From: Mariniphaga sp. | GTDB lineage: Bacteria; Bacteroidota; Bacteroidia; Bacteroidales; Prolixibacteraceae | NCBI GenBank assembly: GCA_024636975.1 | Contig: JAGXGA010000061.1 | Location: 124,001-188,000 of the forward strand | Reading direction: 5' to 3' | Length of the DNA: 64,000 nt | Part shown: positions 1 through 8,619 of the stretch, in pieces | Layout of the letters: each line of letters opens with the position of its first letter | How positions within the stretch are numbered: position 1 is the first letter of the stretch | The notes under the pieces: model-generated | Seen by the model: the letters and a program-made list of their open reading frames with translations, nothing else | Databases searched by the model: none | What the model was told of the DNA's origin: nothing | Position numbers and translations under genes: made by a program

Positions 1-597
1 AAAGCCAGGGTCGACGTGATAGCCAATGCGCTTGATGAACTGCAGGATTCAGGCGTTGTGGTGCTGTTTCGCCCAATGCAGGAGATGAATAACAATTGGT
101 TTTGGTTCGGAAGCTGGCTTACTCAAAACCCAACCGATACTGAACCCTACAAAGTACATTGGATTAATTTATACAACTACTTTACCAAAACAAAAAAAAT
201 AAATAACTTGCTTTGGGTTTATTCGCCAAACGAACATTACGATCCTTCTTTCACAAAACCTGTCGACTATCACTATCCTGGAAACGAATATGTAGATATT
301 ATTGCTCCCACTGTTTATAAAAACGATCTTTCTATCCCCGATTACGACATTATAAAAAAAACAGGTAAGCCATTAGGGATTGCGGAGTTTGGAAAGCCCT
401 TTAAAAATGCTGACGGAACTATCGATAACCGGGAGTACATCGAAAAAATCCGAAACGAATATCCCGAAATCAGATATTTTGTGGTTTGGCATAACTGGAC
501 AGGTGTAAAAATGGCAATTCCTTCCAACCAGTATGCAAAGGATTTAATGAATGACCCCTGGATTATTACGCGGGATGAACTTAATTTAATCAACTGA
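1..597 (+). CDS. GH26 family endo-beta-mannanase, C-terminal part (5' end outside window)
   Basis: The reading frame is open to base 1, so this is the C-terminal ~198 residues of a longer gene. The motif FRPMQEMNNNWFWFG matches the GH26 acid/base region (usually RPxHEMN.xWFWWG; here Gln replaces His), WVYSPN is a GH26 core motif, and GIAEFG carries the predicted nucleophile Glu. GH26 enzymes cleave beta-1,4-mannan or related beta-glycans, usually at the cell surface or in the periplasm. The start at a GTG at 16 is only an artefact of the window edge. The next glycosidase follows 14 bp downstream on the same strand, so a shared transcript is likely. The family is clear; the exact substrate is not. 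Confidence 0.85.
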   Translation, partial: KARVDVIANALDELQDSGVVVLFRPMQEMNNNWFWFGSWLTQNPTDTEPYKVHWINLYNYFTKTKKINNLLWVYSPNEHYDPSFTKPVDYHYPGNEYVDIIAPTVYKNDLSIPDYDIIKKTGKPLGIAEFGKPFKNADGTIDNREYIEKIRNEYPEIRYFVVWHNWTGVKMAIPSNQYAKDLMNDPWIITRDELNLIN

Positions 598-611
598 AAA
601 TTCCTGAAACA

Positions 612-2531
612 ATGAAAAACATTTTTCTCCTGATAGTAGGAATGGTAATGGCTCTTTCAACCGTCCATGCCAAAACCTGGATAATTACCGATTCATTACT
701 GGAGCTGCATTTTAATGATGAAACAGCCTTGTTAAAAATTATCGACAAGCGATGTAAAAAAGTGTGGGAGCAAACGGAGTTGAAGGAGAAATTTACAATT
801 GCCAAAACCATACAGAATGGAAATAGCCTGCATGTTGTTTTTATAGGTGACTACCCACTTGAAGTGGTTTTTTCATTAACCGGATCTGCATCCCTTGAAG
901 TTGAACTGAAGGCCAATAAGGATGTTCCGTTTGAAAAGCTGACCTATCCTCCGCCATTCAAAACACCCGATAAAAACCATTACCTGCTGTTTACCGACGG
1001 TGAAGGCTTTTTACTCCGGGCCGATGATACAGAATACGGCATCGGCCGCCAGATAATGCACTCAATGCGCGGCCTGTCAATGCCATGGATGGGTGTAACT
1101 GATTTTGACTTTAAAACCGGATACATGGCTGTTGTTGATACCCCCGATGACAGCGAAATTTGGGTAAAGCGTTACGATGACCTGATTTCATTCGAACCCA
1201 TATGGATATCACAGAAGGAGAAATTCGGATACAACAGGAAAATCATTTACCATTTTTTCGATGAAGGAGGGTATGTTGCACAGTGCAAAAAATATCGTGA
1301 TTATGTTTGGGCAAAGCTGACGGTTCCGCCCACTCTCCGGGAAAAGCAGAAACGTTTCCCAGCACTGGAAAAAATGGCTGGTGCGGTGCATATTTATGTC
1401 TGGGACGATGCCCGTGAGGTAAGCTTCGCCCGCGAGCTTAAGGAAGCAGGTATCGGCAAGGCTTTCATCCTCTGGAATCCAAACCATCCCCCTTATCCTG
1501 AAGCGGGTTACGATAACCGGCTCAAGGAGCTGGGGTATCTTTCGGGAGTATATGAACTGCTCCGTGACGTGCATTTGCGCGATACCGTGGGGCAAATCGA
1601 CCCTGCCAACCGCTCAGGAACCTGGCTTAACCGGTTTCGTTATCCGGGATTATTTCATAAAATTGCCCTTGTGGAGAAAGGCGGCACGCTTCATCATTCA
1701 GGCTTTGGCTACGATATAAATCCTAAAACAATCCTGTCTTTGATCTCAGATATTCGCACCGACCGGGAAATGGATGTTTATCCGCACGAATCTTTTTTCC
1801 TGGATGGTTTTCTGGCCAGTGGCATCTTTGAGGATTACGGCAGTGAAAACCCGCTTACCCGGACTGAATATAAAGAAGCTGTAATTGAAATGAATAAGTA
1901 CTTTGAAGAAAAGTATAATGCCATTGTTGGGGTAGAGTGGGGAGCCGATTATGGGGTACCCACCTCTGCTTATGCCCACGGGATGACAACCCTGCATCAC
2001 ATGTTGTATTCATCGCCCTACCGAAACAAAGAAAATTCAATCCATTACATGGGTGAATGGGATAACCCATCCCGTCCTTCAATCATGGTAGGTGAATATG
2101 TGGCCGATGAACACTACCTTAAATGGGCAATCAATGAACAAATAAGGGTGCCGCTCTATCAGCTTGTCTACCACGATGCCATTGCCACAACCTGGCGATG
2201 GGATGATGCAAGCCACCACATGCCCGAAATCTGGTGGAAGAAAGACCTTTTCGATATTCTGTACGGCACTACCCCAGTCTGGTCAATCGACCGGCCACGA
2301 TGGGAGAAATTCAAAAATACCTTTATCGAAAGCTACAACAATGTTTGCCCCTGGCTGGGCGAAATAGCATACGACGAACTGGTTAGCCACCGGTTTGTAA
2401 CTGATGATCATAAAGTGCAGGAATCGGTCTTTTCTTCTGGCAAAAAGGTTATTGTGAATTTTGGCGATTCTCCTTATATTTATGATAACAAATCCATAAT
2501 GGGACGATCAGCATTGAAAATAATGAATTAG
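612..2531 (+). CDS. Secreted glycoside hydrolase, GH129/GH101-related
   Basis: This 639-residue protein has a Sec signal peptide (first ~20 residues, ending VHA). The central region has an acidic motif FFLDGF, then PLTRTEY and later GVEWGADYGVP. Near the C terminus comes RVPLYQLVYHDAIATTWRW. That order resembles the GH101/GH129 clan of alpha-N-acetylgalactosaminidase-like enzymes and the related DUF5696 proteins. The FLDG aspartate and VEWG glutamate are candidate catalytic residues (inference). It follows a GH26 gene by 14 bp, which fits a glycan-utilisation operon, though GH129 specificity would differ from mannan. Family placement is from remembered motifs, so the activity is tentative. 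Confidence 0.6.
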   Translation: MKNIFLLIVGMVMALSTVHAKTWIITDSLLELHFNDETALLKIIDKRCKKVWEQTELKEKFTIAKTIQNGNSLHVVFIGDYPLEVVFSLTGSASLEVELKANKDVPFEKLTYPPPFKTPDKNHYLLFTDGEGFLLRADDTEYGIGRQIMHSMRGLSMPWMGVTDFDFKTGYMAVVDTPDDSEIWVKRYDDLISFEPIWISQKEKFGYNRKIIYHFFDEGGYVAQCKKYRDYVWAKLTVPPTLREKQKRFPALEKMAGAVHIYVWDDAREVSFARELKEAGIGKAFILWNPNHPPYPEAGYDNRLKELGYLSGVYELLRDVHLRDTVGQIDPANRSGTWLNRFRYPGLFHKIALVEKGGTLHHSGFGYDINPKTILSLISDIRTDREMDVYPHESFFLDGFLASGIFEDYGSENPLTRTEYKEAVIEMNKYFEEKYNAIVGVEWGADYGVPTSAYAHGMTTLHHMLYSSPYRNKENSIHYMGEWDNPSRPSIMVGEYVADEHYLKWAINEQIRVPLYQLVYHDAIATTWRWDDASHHMPEIWWKKDLFDILYGTTPVWSIDRPRWEKFKNTFIESYNNVCPWLGEIAYDELVSHRFVTDDHKVQESVFSSGKKVIVNFGDSPYIYDNKSIMGRSALKIMN

Positions 2532-2675
2532 GAGACAGGTTCATTGTTAAAATAAGCACTTATTAGTTCTAACTTATAAAAGTTTTGGTTTCAGTATTTG
2601 AATGTTATTAAAGTAAAAACTCGGAAAACGATGGATTTATGCTGTTGAACATTCCTGTTAATTTTAAAAAATAGT

Positions 2676-2705
2676 TACATTTGTATATACCGTGTTCGTA
2701 CACGG
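2676..2705 (+). promoter_or_regulatory. Promoter -7 box followed by a perfect inverted repeat
   Basis: TACATTTG at 2676-2683 fits the Bacteroidota -7 consensus TAnnTTTG. It is followed at 2690-2705 by CCGTGTTCGTACACGG, a 6-bp perfect inverted repeat with a 4-nt centre. The repeat sits at the expected transcription start of the DUF1080 operon, so it is either an operator or a hairpin at the very 5' end of the mRNA. No good -33 TTTG is visible at the right distance. Confidence 0.5.
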
Positions 2706-2752
2706 CAATGGGTAATCAAGCAATAAAGAAAAATAATTAAATTATTAAAATA

Positions 2753-4093
2753 ATGAATAAAATACTTCTGCTATTTTCAGTCGTTTTACTATTAAGTGCA
2801 TGTACAAACAGTTCAGATGATGGATGGACAGAACTTTTTAACGGCAAGGATCTTACAGGCTGGAAACAGCTAAACGGCGAGGCAAAATATAATGTTTCTG
2901 ATGGAACAATTGTTGGCACCACTGTTGCCAATACGCCAAATTCGTTCTTAGTCACCGAAGAAAACTACTCCGATTTTATTCTGGAGGTAGAAATGTTGCT
3001 GGAAGATGATTTTAATTCAGGCATCCAGTTTCGCAGTGAAAGCCGCCCCGATTATATGGATGGCCGTGTTCATGGTTATCAGTGTGAAGTTGATCCTTCA
3101 GACCGTGCATGGAGTGCAGGCATTTATGACGAGGCTCGCCGTGGCTGGCTCTATCCTCTTGAGCTAAACCCTGATGCCCGGTCGGCATTCAAACATGGAG
3201 AATGGAATAAGTACCGCATTGAATGCATCGGCACCGATATAAAAACATACCTGAATGATGTGCAGGTCGCTCATCTTATCGATGATATGACCACTGAAGG
3301 ATTTATTGCATTACAGGTGCATTCGATAAATGATGAGTCGATGGCCGGCAAAAATATCAGGTGGAAAAATATCCGCATTAAAACTGAAAACCTGGAGCCA
3401 TCAGAAAATAAAGGCATATATGTTGTAAACATGCTTCCTAATCAGTTAAGCGAGGCAGAAGAGGAAAAAGGTTTTAAACTGCTTTTTGATGGAAACTCAA
3501 CAGAGCAATGGAAAAGTGTTAAGAGTGAAGAATTCCCGTCGCAAGGCTGGGAAGTTAAGGATGGGCAGCTCGTTGTACTGGCCAGTGGTGGCGACGCTGA
3601 AAAAAGAGGGGGTGACATTATTACCAAAGAAGAATTTGGCGCCTTCGAGCTGAAATTTGATTTTATGTTTACCGAAGGAGCCAACAGCGGGATTAAATAC
3701 GGTATCGGCAATAATGGTCCTTCCATCGGTCTGGAATACCAGATACTTGATGATGAGAACCATCCCGATGCTAAAAATGGAATCCAGGGAAACCGTACAC
3801 TGGCTTCGCTCTACGATTTAATTCCCGCCAAAAAGGAAGGCCGTTTTGTTAACGGACCGGGTAAATGGAATCGCGGACGCATTGTTCTTTACCCCGACGG
3901 GAAGGCACAACATTGGCTGAATGGCCGTAAAGTGGTGGAATATACCCGGGGAAGCGATGAATTTAAGCAGTATGTGGTCAACAGTAAATTTGCAGATACC
4001 GAAGGATTTGGTATGGCCGAACGAGGACCTGTGCACATCCAGGAGCATAACGATGAAGTACATTTCAGAAGTATAAAAATAAGGGAGTTATAA
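2753..4093 (+). CDS. Lipoprotein with two DUF1080 domains (3-keto-glycoside lyase/hydrolase family)
   Basis: This 446-residue lipoprotein has the lipobox LLSAC. Two tandem concanavalin-like DUF1080 domains are visible: the first opens with ELFNGKDLTGWK (about residue 26), the second with LLFDGNSTEQWK (about residue 242). DUF1080 proteins act on 3-keto-glycosides, cleaving the glycosidic bond by elimination or hydrolysis after an oxidoreductase has oxidised C3. Many family members carry one domain; here two are fused, so they may split two steps or bind substrate differently. It lies 2 bp before a sugar isomerase and upstream of a Gfo/Idh/MocA oxidoreductase, the partners expected for the 3-keto-sugar route. 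The promoter at 2676 probably drives all three genes. Confidence 0.8.
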   Translation: MNKILLLFSVVLLLSACTNSSDDGWTELFNGKDLTGWKQLNGEAKYNVSDGTIVGTTVANTPNSFLVTEENYSDFILEVEMLLEDDFNSGIQFRSESRPDYMDGRVHGYQCEVDPSDRAWSAGIYDEARRGWLYPLELNPDARSAFKHGEWNKYRIECIGTDIKTYLNDVQVAHLIDDMTTEGFIALQVHSINDESMAGKNIRWKNIRIKTENLEPSENKGIYVVNMLPNQLSEAEEEKGFKLLFDGNSTEQWKSVKSEEFPSQGWEVKDGQLVVLASGGDAEKRGGDIITKEEFGAFELKFDFMFTEGANSGIKYGIGNNGPSIGLEYQILDDENHPDAKNGIQGNRTLASLYDLIPAKKEGRFVNGPGKWNRGRIVLYPDGKAQHWLNGRKVVEYTRGSDEFKQYVVNSKFADTEGFGMAERGPVHIQEHNDEVHFRSIKIREL

Positions 4094-4095
4094 TT

Positions 4096-4935
4096 ATGGC
4101 TGACAGGAGAAATTTTTTGAAAATGGCCGGCATCGGAATGGCAGCAACTGCTGTTCCTGCCTGGGCAAATGCTTCAGATTCTGAAGCCCCGGCTAGTGCA
4201 AAGAAAAGCGACTACAAACTGGGGGTTGCTTCATATACCTTACGTAAATTCTCTACCGAGGAAGCGCTCGATATGACTGTTCGTTGCGGTGTAAACCGGA
4301 TTGCCTTCAAAGATTTTCATCTGCCCCTTGATGCCGATAAGGAAACAATCCGTAAAACAGTGGAATTATGCAAACAAAAAGGCGTTAAGCTTTATGGCGC
4401 AGGCGTTGTTTATATGAAGACAAAGGAAGAGGTGGACAACGCGTTTGAATATGCAAAAACTGCCGGTATGGAAATGATTATTGGTGTACCCAACCATGAG
4501 TTGCTCGATTATGTTGAAGGAAAGGTGAAGGAATACGATATTCAGCTTGCCATTCATAATCACGGGCCGGGCGATAAGCTTTATCCAAGCGCTGAAAGTG
4601 CATATAAACTGATAAAAAACATGGACAAGCGCATGGGCCTTTGCATCGATATTGGCCATACCAAGCGAATCAACCGGAACCCGGAGCAGGATTTGATAGA
4701 TTTCTTCGACCGGGTACTTGATATCCATATTAAGGATGTAAGCGCTGCAGCAACTGATGGTACAACAGTAATTATCGGTCGCGGTGTTATCGATTTTCAG
4801 TCGTTCATGAAAACAGTTGTAAAAATGGGTTACAGTGGAACACTGGCTCTTGAATACGAAGCCGAAGCTGATGATCCGCTCCCCGGAATGATGGAATCAT
4901 TTGGATACACAAAAGGGGTACTTGCAATGTTGTAA
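4096..4935 (+). CDS. Exported sugar phosphate isomerase/epimerase-like TIM-barrel protein
   Basis: This 279-residue protein starts with MADRRNFLKMAGIGMAATAV, a twin-arginine-type leader (RRNFLK then a short hydrophobic stretch). The rest is an AP-endonuclease-2-like TIM barrel: LGVASYTLR opens strand 1, IHNHG and CIDIGHT carry predicted metal ligands, DIHIKDV a later one, and LEYEAE the final Glu. This family isomerises or epimerises free or keto sugars using a divalent metal. An exported copy beside DUF1080 and a Tat-type oxidoreductase suggests work on 3-keto sugars or glycals outside the cytoplasm. Spacing is 2 bp from the upstream gene and 18 bp to the next. The substrate is unknown. Confidence 0.8.
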   Translation: MADRRNFLKMAGIGMAATAVPAWANASDSEAPASAKKSDYKLGVASYTLRKFSTEEALDMTVRCGVNRIAFKDFHLPLDADKETIRKTVELCKQKGVKLYGAGVVYMKTKEEVDNAFEYAKTAGMEMIIGVPNHELLDYVEGKVKEYDIQLAIHNHGPGDKLYPSAESAYKLIKNMDKRMGLCIDIGHTKRINRNPEQDLIDFFDRVLDIHIKDVSAAATDGTTVIIGRGVIDFQSFMKTVVKMGYSGTLALEYEAEADDPLPGMMESFGYTKGVLAML

Positions 4936-4953
4936 ATTAAAAAATCAGATAAA

Positions 4954-6297
4954 ATGAGTGCAAACAGAAGAGATTTTATTAAAAAAGTTACAGCCGGTGC
5001 GGCCGGCGTGGCAGTTGGTGGGTCGGTTATGGGAATGCCTGCCCGGAGTTACAGACGTATTATTGGCGCAAACGACAGGTTGAATATGGCAATTGCCGGT
5101 CTGGGACGGCGGTTGGGAGCTTATTACGAACCCATTGGTATGAAAGAAGCCAACGTTGAACTGGTATATTTGTGTGATGTAATGCAAAAACAACGTGAAA
5201 GGGCACTGCAGAATTTTTCAAAACACATCAGCTATAAGCCACAACTTGAAAACGATATCCGCAAAGTGATTGACGATCCTAAAGTGGACGTACTCATCAA
5301 TGCCACTCCTGATCACTGGCACACACCAGGTTCGGTAATGGCAATGAAAGCCGGAAAACATGTTTATGTGGAGAAACCATGCAGTCATAATATGTTCGAA
5401 AACGAACTAATTGTGGAAGCCGCCAAAAAACTGAATAAGGTAGTGCAAATGGGAAACCAGCAGCGTTCATCCGACCATACCATTGAAATCATTAATGAAA
5501 TTCATAATGGAGTTATCGGTACTCCTTATAAAGCTTTGGCATTTTATATCAATTCAAGAGGTGAAGTTCCTGTGCAGAAAAAAGTACCGGTTCCTGCGGG
5601 CCTCGATTGGGAATTATTCCAGGGACCCGCACCACGCCGTGATTATACCCAGGAAACATGGGATTACAACTGGCATTGGTATGGCTGGGATTACGGTACC
5701 GCCGAATCGGGCAATAATGCCACCCATGAACTCGATGTTGCACGCTGGGCACTGGACGTGAATTTTCCATACCATGTTAATGTGGAAGCAGATAAACGTC
5801 ATTTTATTAATGATGGCTGGGAAATGTACGATACCATGCTTGTACGCTTTCTTTTTGAAGACGACAAAGTTATTGAATGGGACGGCAAAAGCCGTAACGG
5901 TTACAATACTTATGGCAGCGACAGGGGAACAATCATCTTCGGCAGCGAAGGAAGTGTATTTGTCAACCGGGGAAAATATGAATTATTCGACCGCTCCGGG
6001 AAAATGATTAAGGACAGCAAATCAACTTCCAATGAAGCAGGTACCGCACTGGGAGGAGGCGGCGACATGACTACCGGCCATATGATCAACTTCTTTGATG
6101 CGATCAGGGGCAAAGCCGAACTTACGGCCCCAATCGACGATGCTACCAAAAGTATGGCAATGGTCCATTACTCCAATATAGCTTACCGGATTGGAAAAGA
6201 TTTCGATATCGACGACAAAACCGGAAGGATGTACGACCGTGAAGCAATGAAATTGTGGGGCAGGGAGTATGAACAAGGATGGGAACCCACAGTGTAG
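4954..6297 (+). CDS. Exported Gfo/Idh/MocA family oxidoreductase
   Basis: This 447-residue protein has a Tat-type leader (NRRDFIKKVTAGAAGVAVGG). A Rossmann fold follows (NMAIAGLGRRLGAY), with the EKP motif in HVYVEKPCSHN that marks the Gfo/Idh/MocA family, and the C-terminal alpha/beta domain with NATHELDVARW. These enzymes oxidise or reduce sugar hydroxyls, often with tightly bound NAD(P); C3 oxidation of glycosides is the known step paired with DUF1080 enzymes. It is the last gene of the operon and ends in a clear terminator at 6335. Tat export would explain how a cofactor-loaded enzyme reaches the periplasm. The sugar substrate cannot be told from sequence. Confidence 0.85.
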   Translation: MSANRRDFIKKVTAGAAGVAVGGSVMGMPARSYRRIIGANDRLNMAIAGLGRRLGAYYEPIGMKEANVELVYLCDVMQKQRERALQNFSKHISYKPQLENDIRKVIDDPKVDVLINATPDHWHTPGSVMAMKAGKHVYVEKPCSHNMFENELIVEAAKKLNKVVQMGNQQRSSDHTIEIINEIHNGVIGTPYKALAFYINSRGEVPVQKKVPVPAGLDWELFQGPAPRRDYTQETWDYNWHWYGWDYGTAESGNNATHELDVARWALDVNFPYHVNVEADKRHFINDGWEMYDTMLVRFLFEDDKVIEWDGKSRNGYNTYGSDRGTIIFGSEGSVFVNRGKYELFDRSGKMIKDSKSTSNEAGTALGGGGDMTTGHMINFFDAIRGKAELTAPIDDATKSMAMVHYSNIAYRIGKDFDIDDKTGRMYDREAMKLWGREYEQGWEPTV

Positions 6298-6334
6298 CCG
6301 ATTTCTGAAATAATAGATCTATAATACAAGGGAT

Positions 6335-6368
6335 AGCTCTCCAGGTAATTTACCGGAGAGCTTTTTTA
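6335..6368 (+). terminator. Rho-independent terminator of the DUF1080 operon
   Basis: The stem AGCTCTCC (6335-6342) pairs with GGAGAGCT (6355-6362), and the inner bases GGTAA/TTACC extend it. A T-run follows from 6362. It closes the + strand operon before the convergent S9 peptidase gene. Confidence 0.85.
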
Positions 6369-6421
6369 TAATTAGGTATCTGATTATTGGAACTATTGAA
6401 AATTTTGGTCTTTAGACTCTT

Positions 6422-8530
6422 CTATTCAATTCCGAGCAAATTAAAAATGAAAGCGTGTTCCAATGCAGTATCTCTGATCCACTGAAACCTACCTGAAGCG
6501 CCACCGTGTCCATAATCCATATTGGTATGCAACAGGAGCATATTGTCATCTGTCTTCAGTTCACGCAGCTTTGCCACCCATTTGGCCGGCTCCCAATACT
6601 GTACCTGCGAATCGTGCAGGCCAGTAGTAACAAGTAATGCAGGGTAATCTTTTGCTTCCACATTGTCGTAAGGTGAATACGAAAGCATGTAATGGTAATA
6701 TTTTTCGTCATTGGGATTACCCCATTCATCGTATTCGCTGGTTGTCAGGGGGATTGTTTCATCGAGCATTGTTGTAACCACATCAACAAATGGCACATTG
6801 GCAATTACCCCTTTGTACAGGTCGGGTTGCATATTCATGCAGGCGCCCATGAGCAATCCGCCTGCACTGCCGCCTTTGGCAAACAGTTTCTCACGACTGG
6901 TATATCCTTCATCGATCAGGTGACGTGCACAGTCGTTAAAATCGGTAAAGGTGTTCATTTTGTTCAGCAGTTTTCCGTCTTCATACCATTCCCTGCCATA
7001 AATTTGTCCGCCACGGATATGCGCAATAGCAAAAACAAAACCACGATCGAGCAACGGTAAGATGGAAAGCTTGAAGGTTGGATCGGAAGTACTGCCATAT
7101 GAGCCGTATCCATAAATTAAAGCCGGATTATTACCATCGGGCATCACTCCTTTCCGGTACACCAGCGACATAGGAATTTGTGTTCCGTCGCCGGCATTAG
7201 CAAAAATCCGTTTGGTTTCATAATTGCTTTTATCAAAACCTCCCAATATTTCTTCCTCTTTCAGCAGGGTACGTTCCTTAGTTTTCAGGTTGTAATCAAA
7301 TATGGAACCGGGTGTAGTGAGTGAAGTATAGCTTAACCTGAAAATGTCGGAATCGAATTCCAGATTGACATTCCCTTTCACCGTGTAAATATCTTCATCG
7401 AAATCAATATAATATTCATCCTGTCCTGCCCAGGGCATCACTCGCAGTTGGGTAATACCTTCCTTACGTTCCGAAATTACAAGAAAATCCTTCAGAATTT
7501 CAAAATCGAAAACATACACATCGTCACGATGGGCAATTACCTCTTCCCAGTTTTCTTTCCCGGTAGCAGTAACAGGAGTTCTCATCAGCCTGAAATTCTG
7601 TGCATCAAGGTTGGTGCGGATATAAAAATGATCGTCAAAATGCTCAACGGAATACTCCAATTCACGCGCACGTGGCTGTATAACCCGAAATTCTCCCTGC
7701 GGATCGTCTGCATCCAGAAAACGGTACTCGGAAGTTAACGTACTTCCGCTACCTATTACCAGATATTTTTCCGATTTGGTTTTATAGATAAACACCGAAA
7801 AAGTTTCATCGTCTTCATAGAAAACCACCTCATCATCTTCAACGTGTGTTCCCAATATATGCTTCATAATCCGCTCTGAGCGCAGGGTAACATCATCTTT
7901 TAATACATAATAAACCGTTTTGTTGTCGTTTGCCCAAACCAATCCTCCCGATGTCATGGGAATTGCATCATCCAAAATTTCACCGGTTTCCAGATTCTTA
8001 AACCGGATGGTATACTTCCTGCGGCTTACAGTATCGACACTAAAAGCCAGCAGCTTATTATTCTGACTTACGGATGTTCCGCCCAACTGGAAATATTCAT
8101 GTCCTTCAGCCATCTGATTCAGATCGAGCAGAACCTCCTCATTGGAATCAAGTGAACCCTTTTTACGGCAAACAAGGTAATATTCTGTATCGGGTACGGT
8201 ACGGGTGTAGTACCAGTAACCGTTTTTCCTGTAGGGTACCGATTCATCCTCCTGCTTTATCTTCGATTTTATTTCTTCAAACAAATCATCCTGAATCGAT
8301 TGGGTATGCTCCAGTGCCTCCTCTTTATATTCATTTTCAGCCTCCAGGTATTCAATTACCTCAGGGTTTTCACGTTCGCGCAACCAATAATAGTTATCGA
8401 CCCGGGTATGTCCGTGTTCAGTTAATTCCAATGGTATTTTTTTTGCTTTTGGCGGAGCCAACAGCTCCTTATTATTACAGGCGGCCAAAAATAATAAACC
8501 CAATGAAAGATTAAGAATCCATTTGTTCAT
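6422..8530 (-). CDS. Prolyl oligopeptidase-family serine peptidase (oligopeptidase B-like), lipoprotein
   Basis: This 702-residue S9A peptidase has a lipoprotein signal (LLFLAAC). The N-terminal part starts PPKAKKIPLELTEHGHTRVD, typical of S9A, and forms the beta-propeller. The C-terminal alpha/beta hydrolase has GGSAGG (Ser near residue 553), LHDSQV (Asp near 639) and YGHGG (His near 675), giving a complete Ser-Asp-His triad. Oligopeptidase B cuts short peptides after basic residues; prolyl oligopeptidases cut after Pro. The acidic insertions and GYGSYG/YDEWGNP motifs favour the OpdB branch. The lipobox predicts anchoring in the envelope. It is monocistronic, convergent with the operon above and divergent from the symporter. 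Confidence 0.88.
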   Translation of the reverse strand: MNKWILNLSLGLLFLAACNNKELLAPPKAKKIPLELTEHGHTRVDNYYWLRERENPEVIEYLEAENEYKEEALEHTQSIQDDLFEEIKSKIKQEDESVPYRKNGYWYYTRTVPDTEYYLVCRKKGSLDSNEEVLLDLNQMAEGHEYFQLGGTSVSQNNKLLAFSVDTVSRRKYTIRFKNLETGEILDDAIPMTSGGLVWANDNKTVYYVLKDDVTLRSERIMKHILGTHVEDDEVVFYEDDETFSVFIYKTKSEKYLVIGSGSTLTSEYRFLDADDPQGEFRVIQPRARELEYSVEHFDDHFYIRTNLDAQNFRLMRTPVTATGKENWEEVIAHRDDVYVFDFEILKDFLVISERKEGITQLRVMPWAGQDEYYIDFDEDIYTVKGNVNLEFDSDIFRLSYTSLTTPGSIFDYNLKTKERTLLKEEEILGGFDKSNYETKRIFANAGDGTQIPMSLVYRKGVMPDGNNPALIYGYGSYGSTSDPTFKLSILPLLDRGFVFAIAHIRGGQIYGREWYEDGKLLNKMNTFTDFNDCARHLIDEGYTSREKLFAKGGSAGGLLMGACMNMQPDLYKGVIANVPFVDVVTTMLDETIPLTTSEYDEWGNPNDEKYYHYMLSYSPYDNVEAKDYPALLVTTGLHDSQVQYWEPAKWVAKLRELKTDDNMLLLHTNMDYGHGGASGRFQWIRDTALEHAFIFNLLGIE

Positions 8531-8619
8531 AACGTATATATTTTAAAAACCTTAGCGAAAATACAATATTGGGACAGATTTTCCGATATTTGGGGCACCA
8601 TAATATAGAAGTTTCCAAG

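Noticed and set aside
16-597. Complete small gene starting at GTG 16
   Set aside because: The frame continues to base 1 and the sequence is the C-terminal part of a GH26 catalytic domain.
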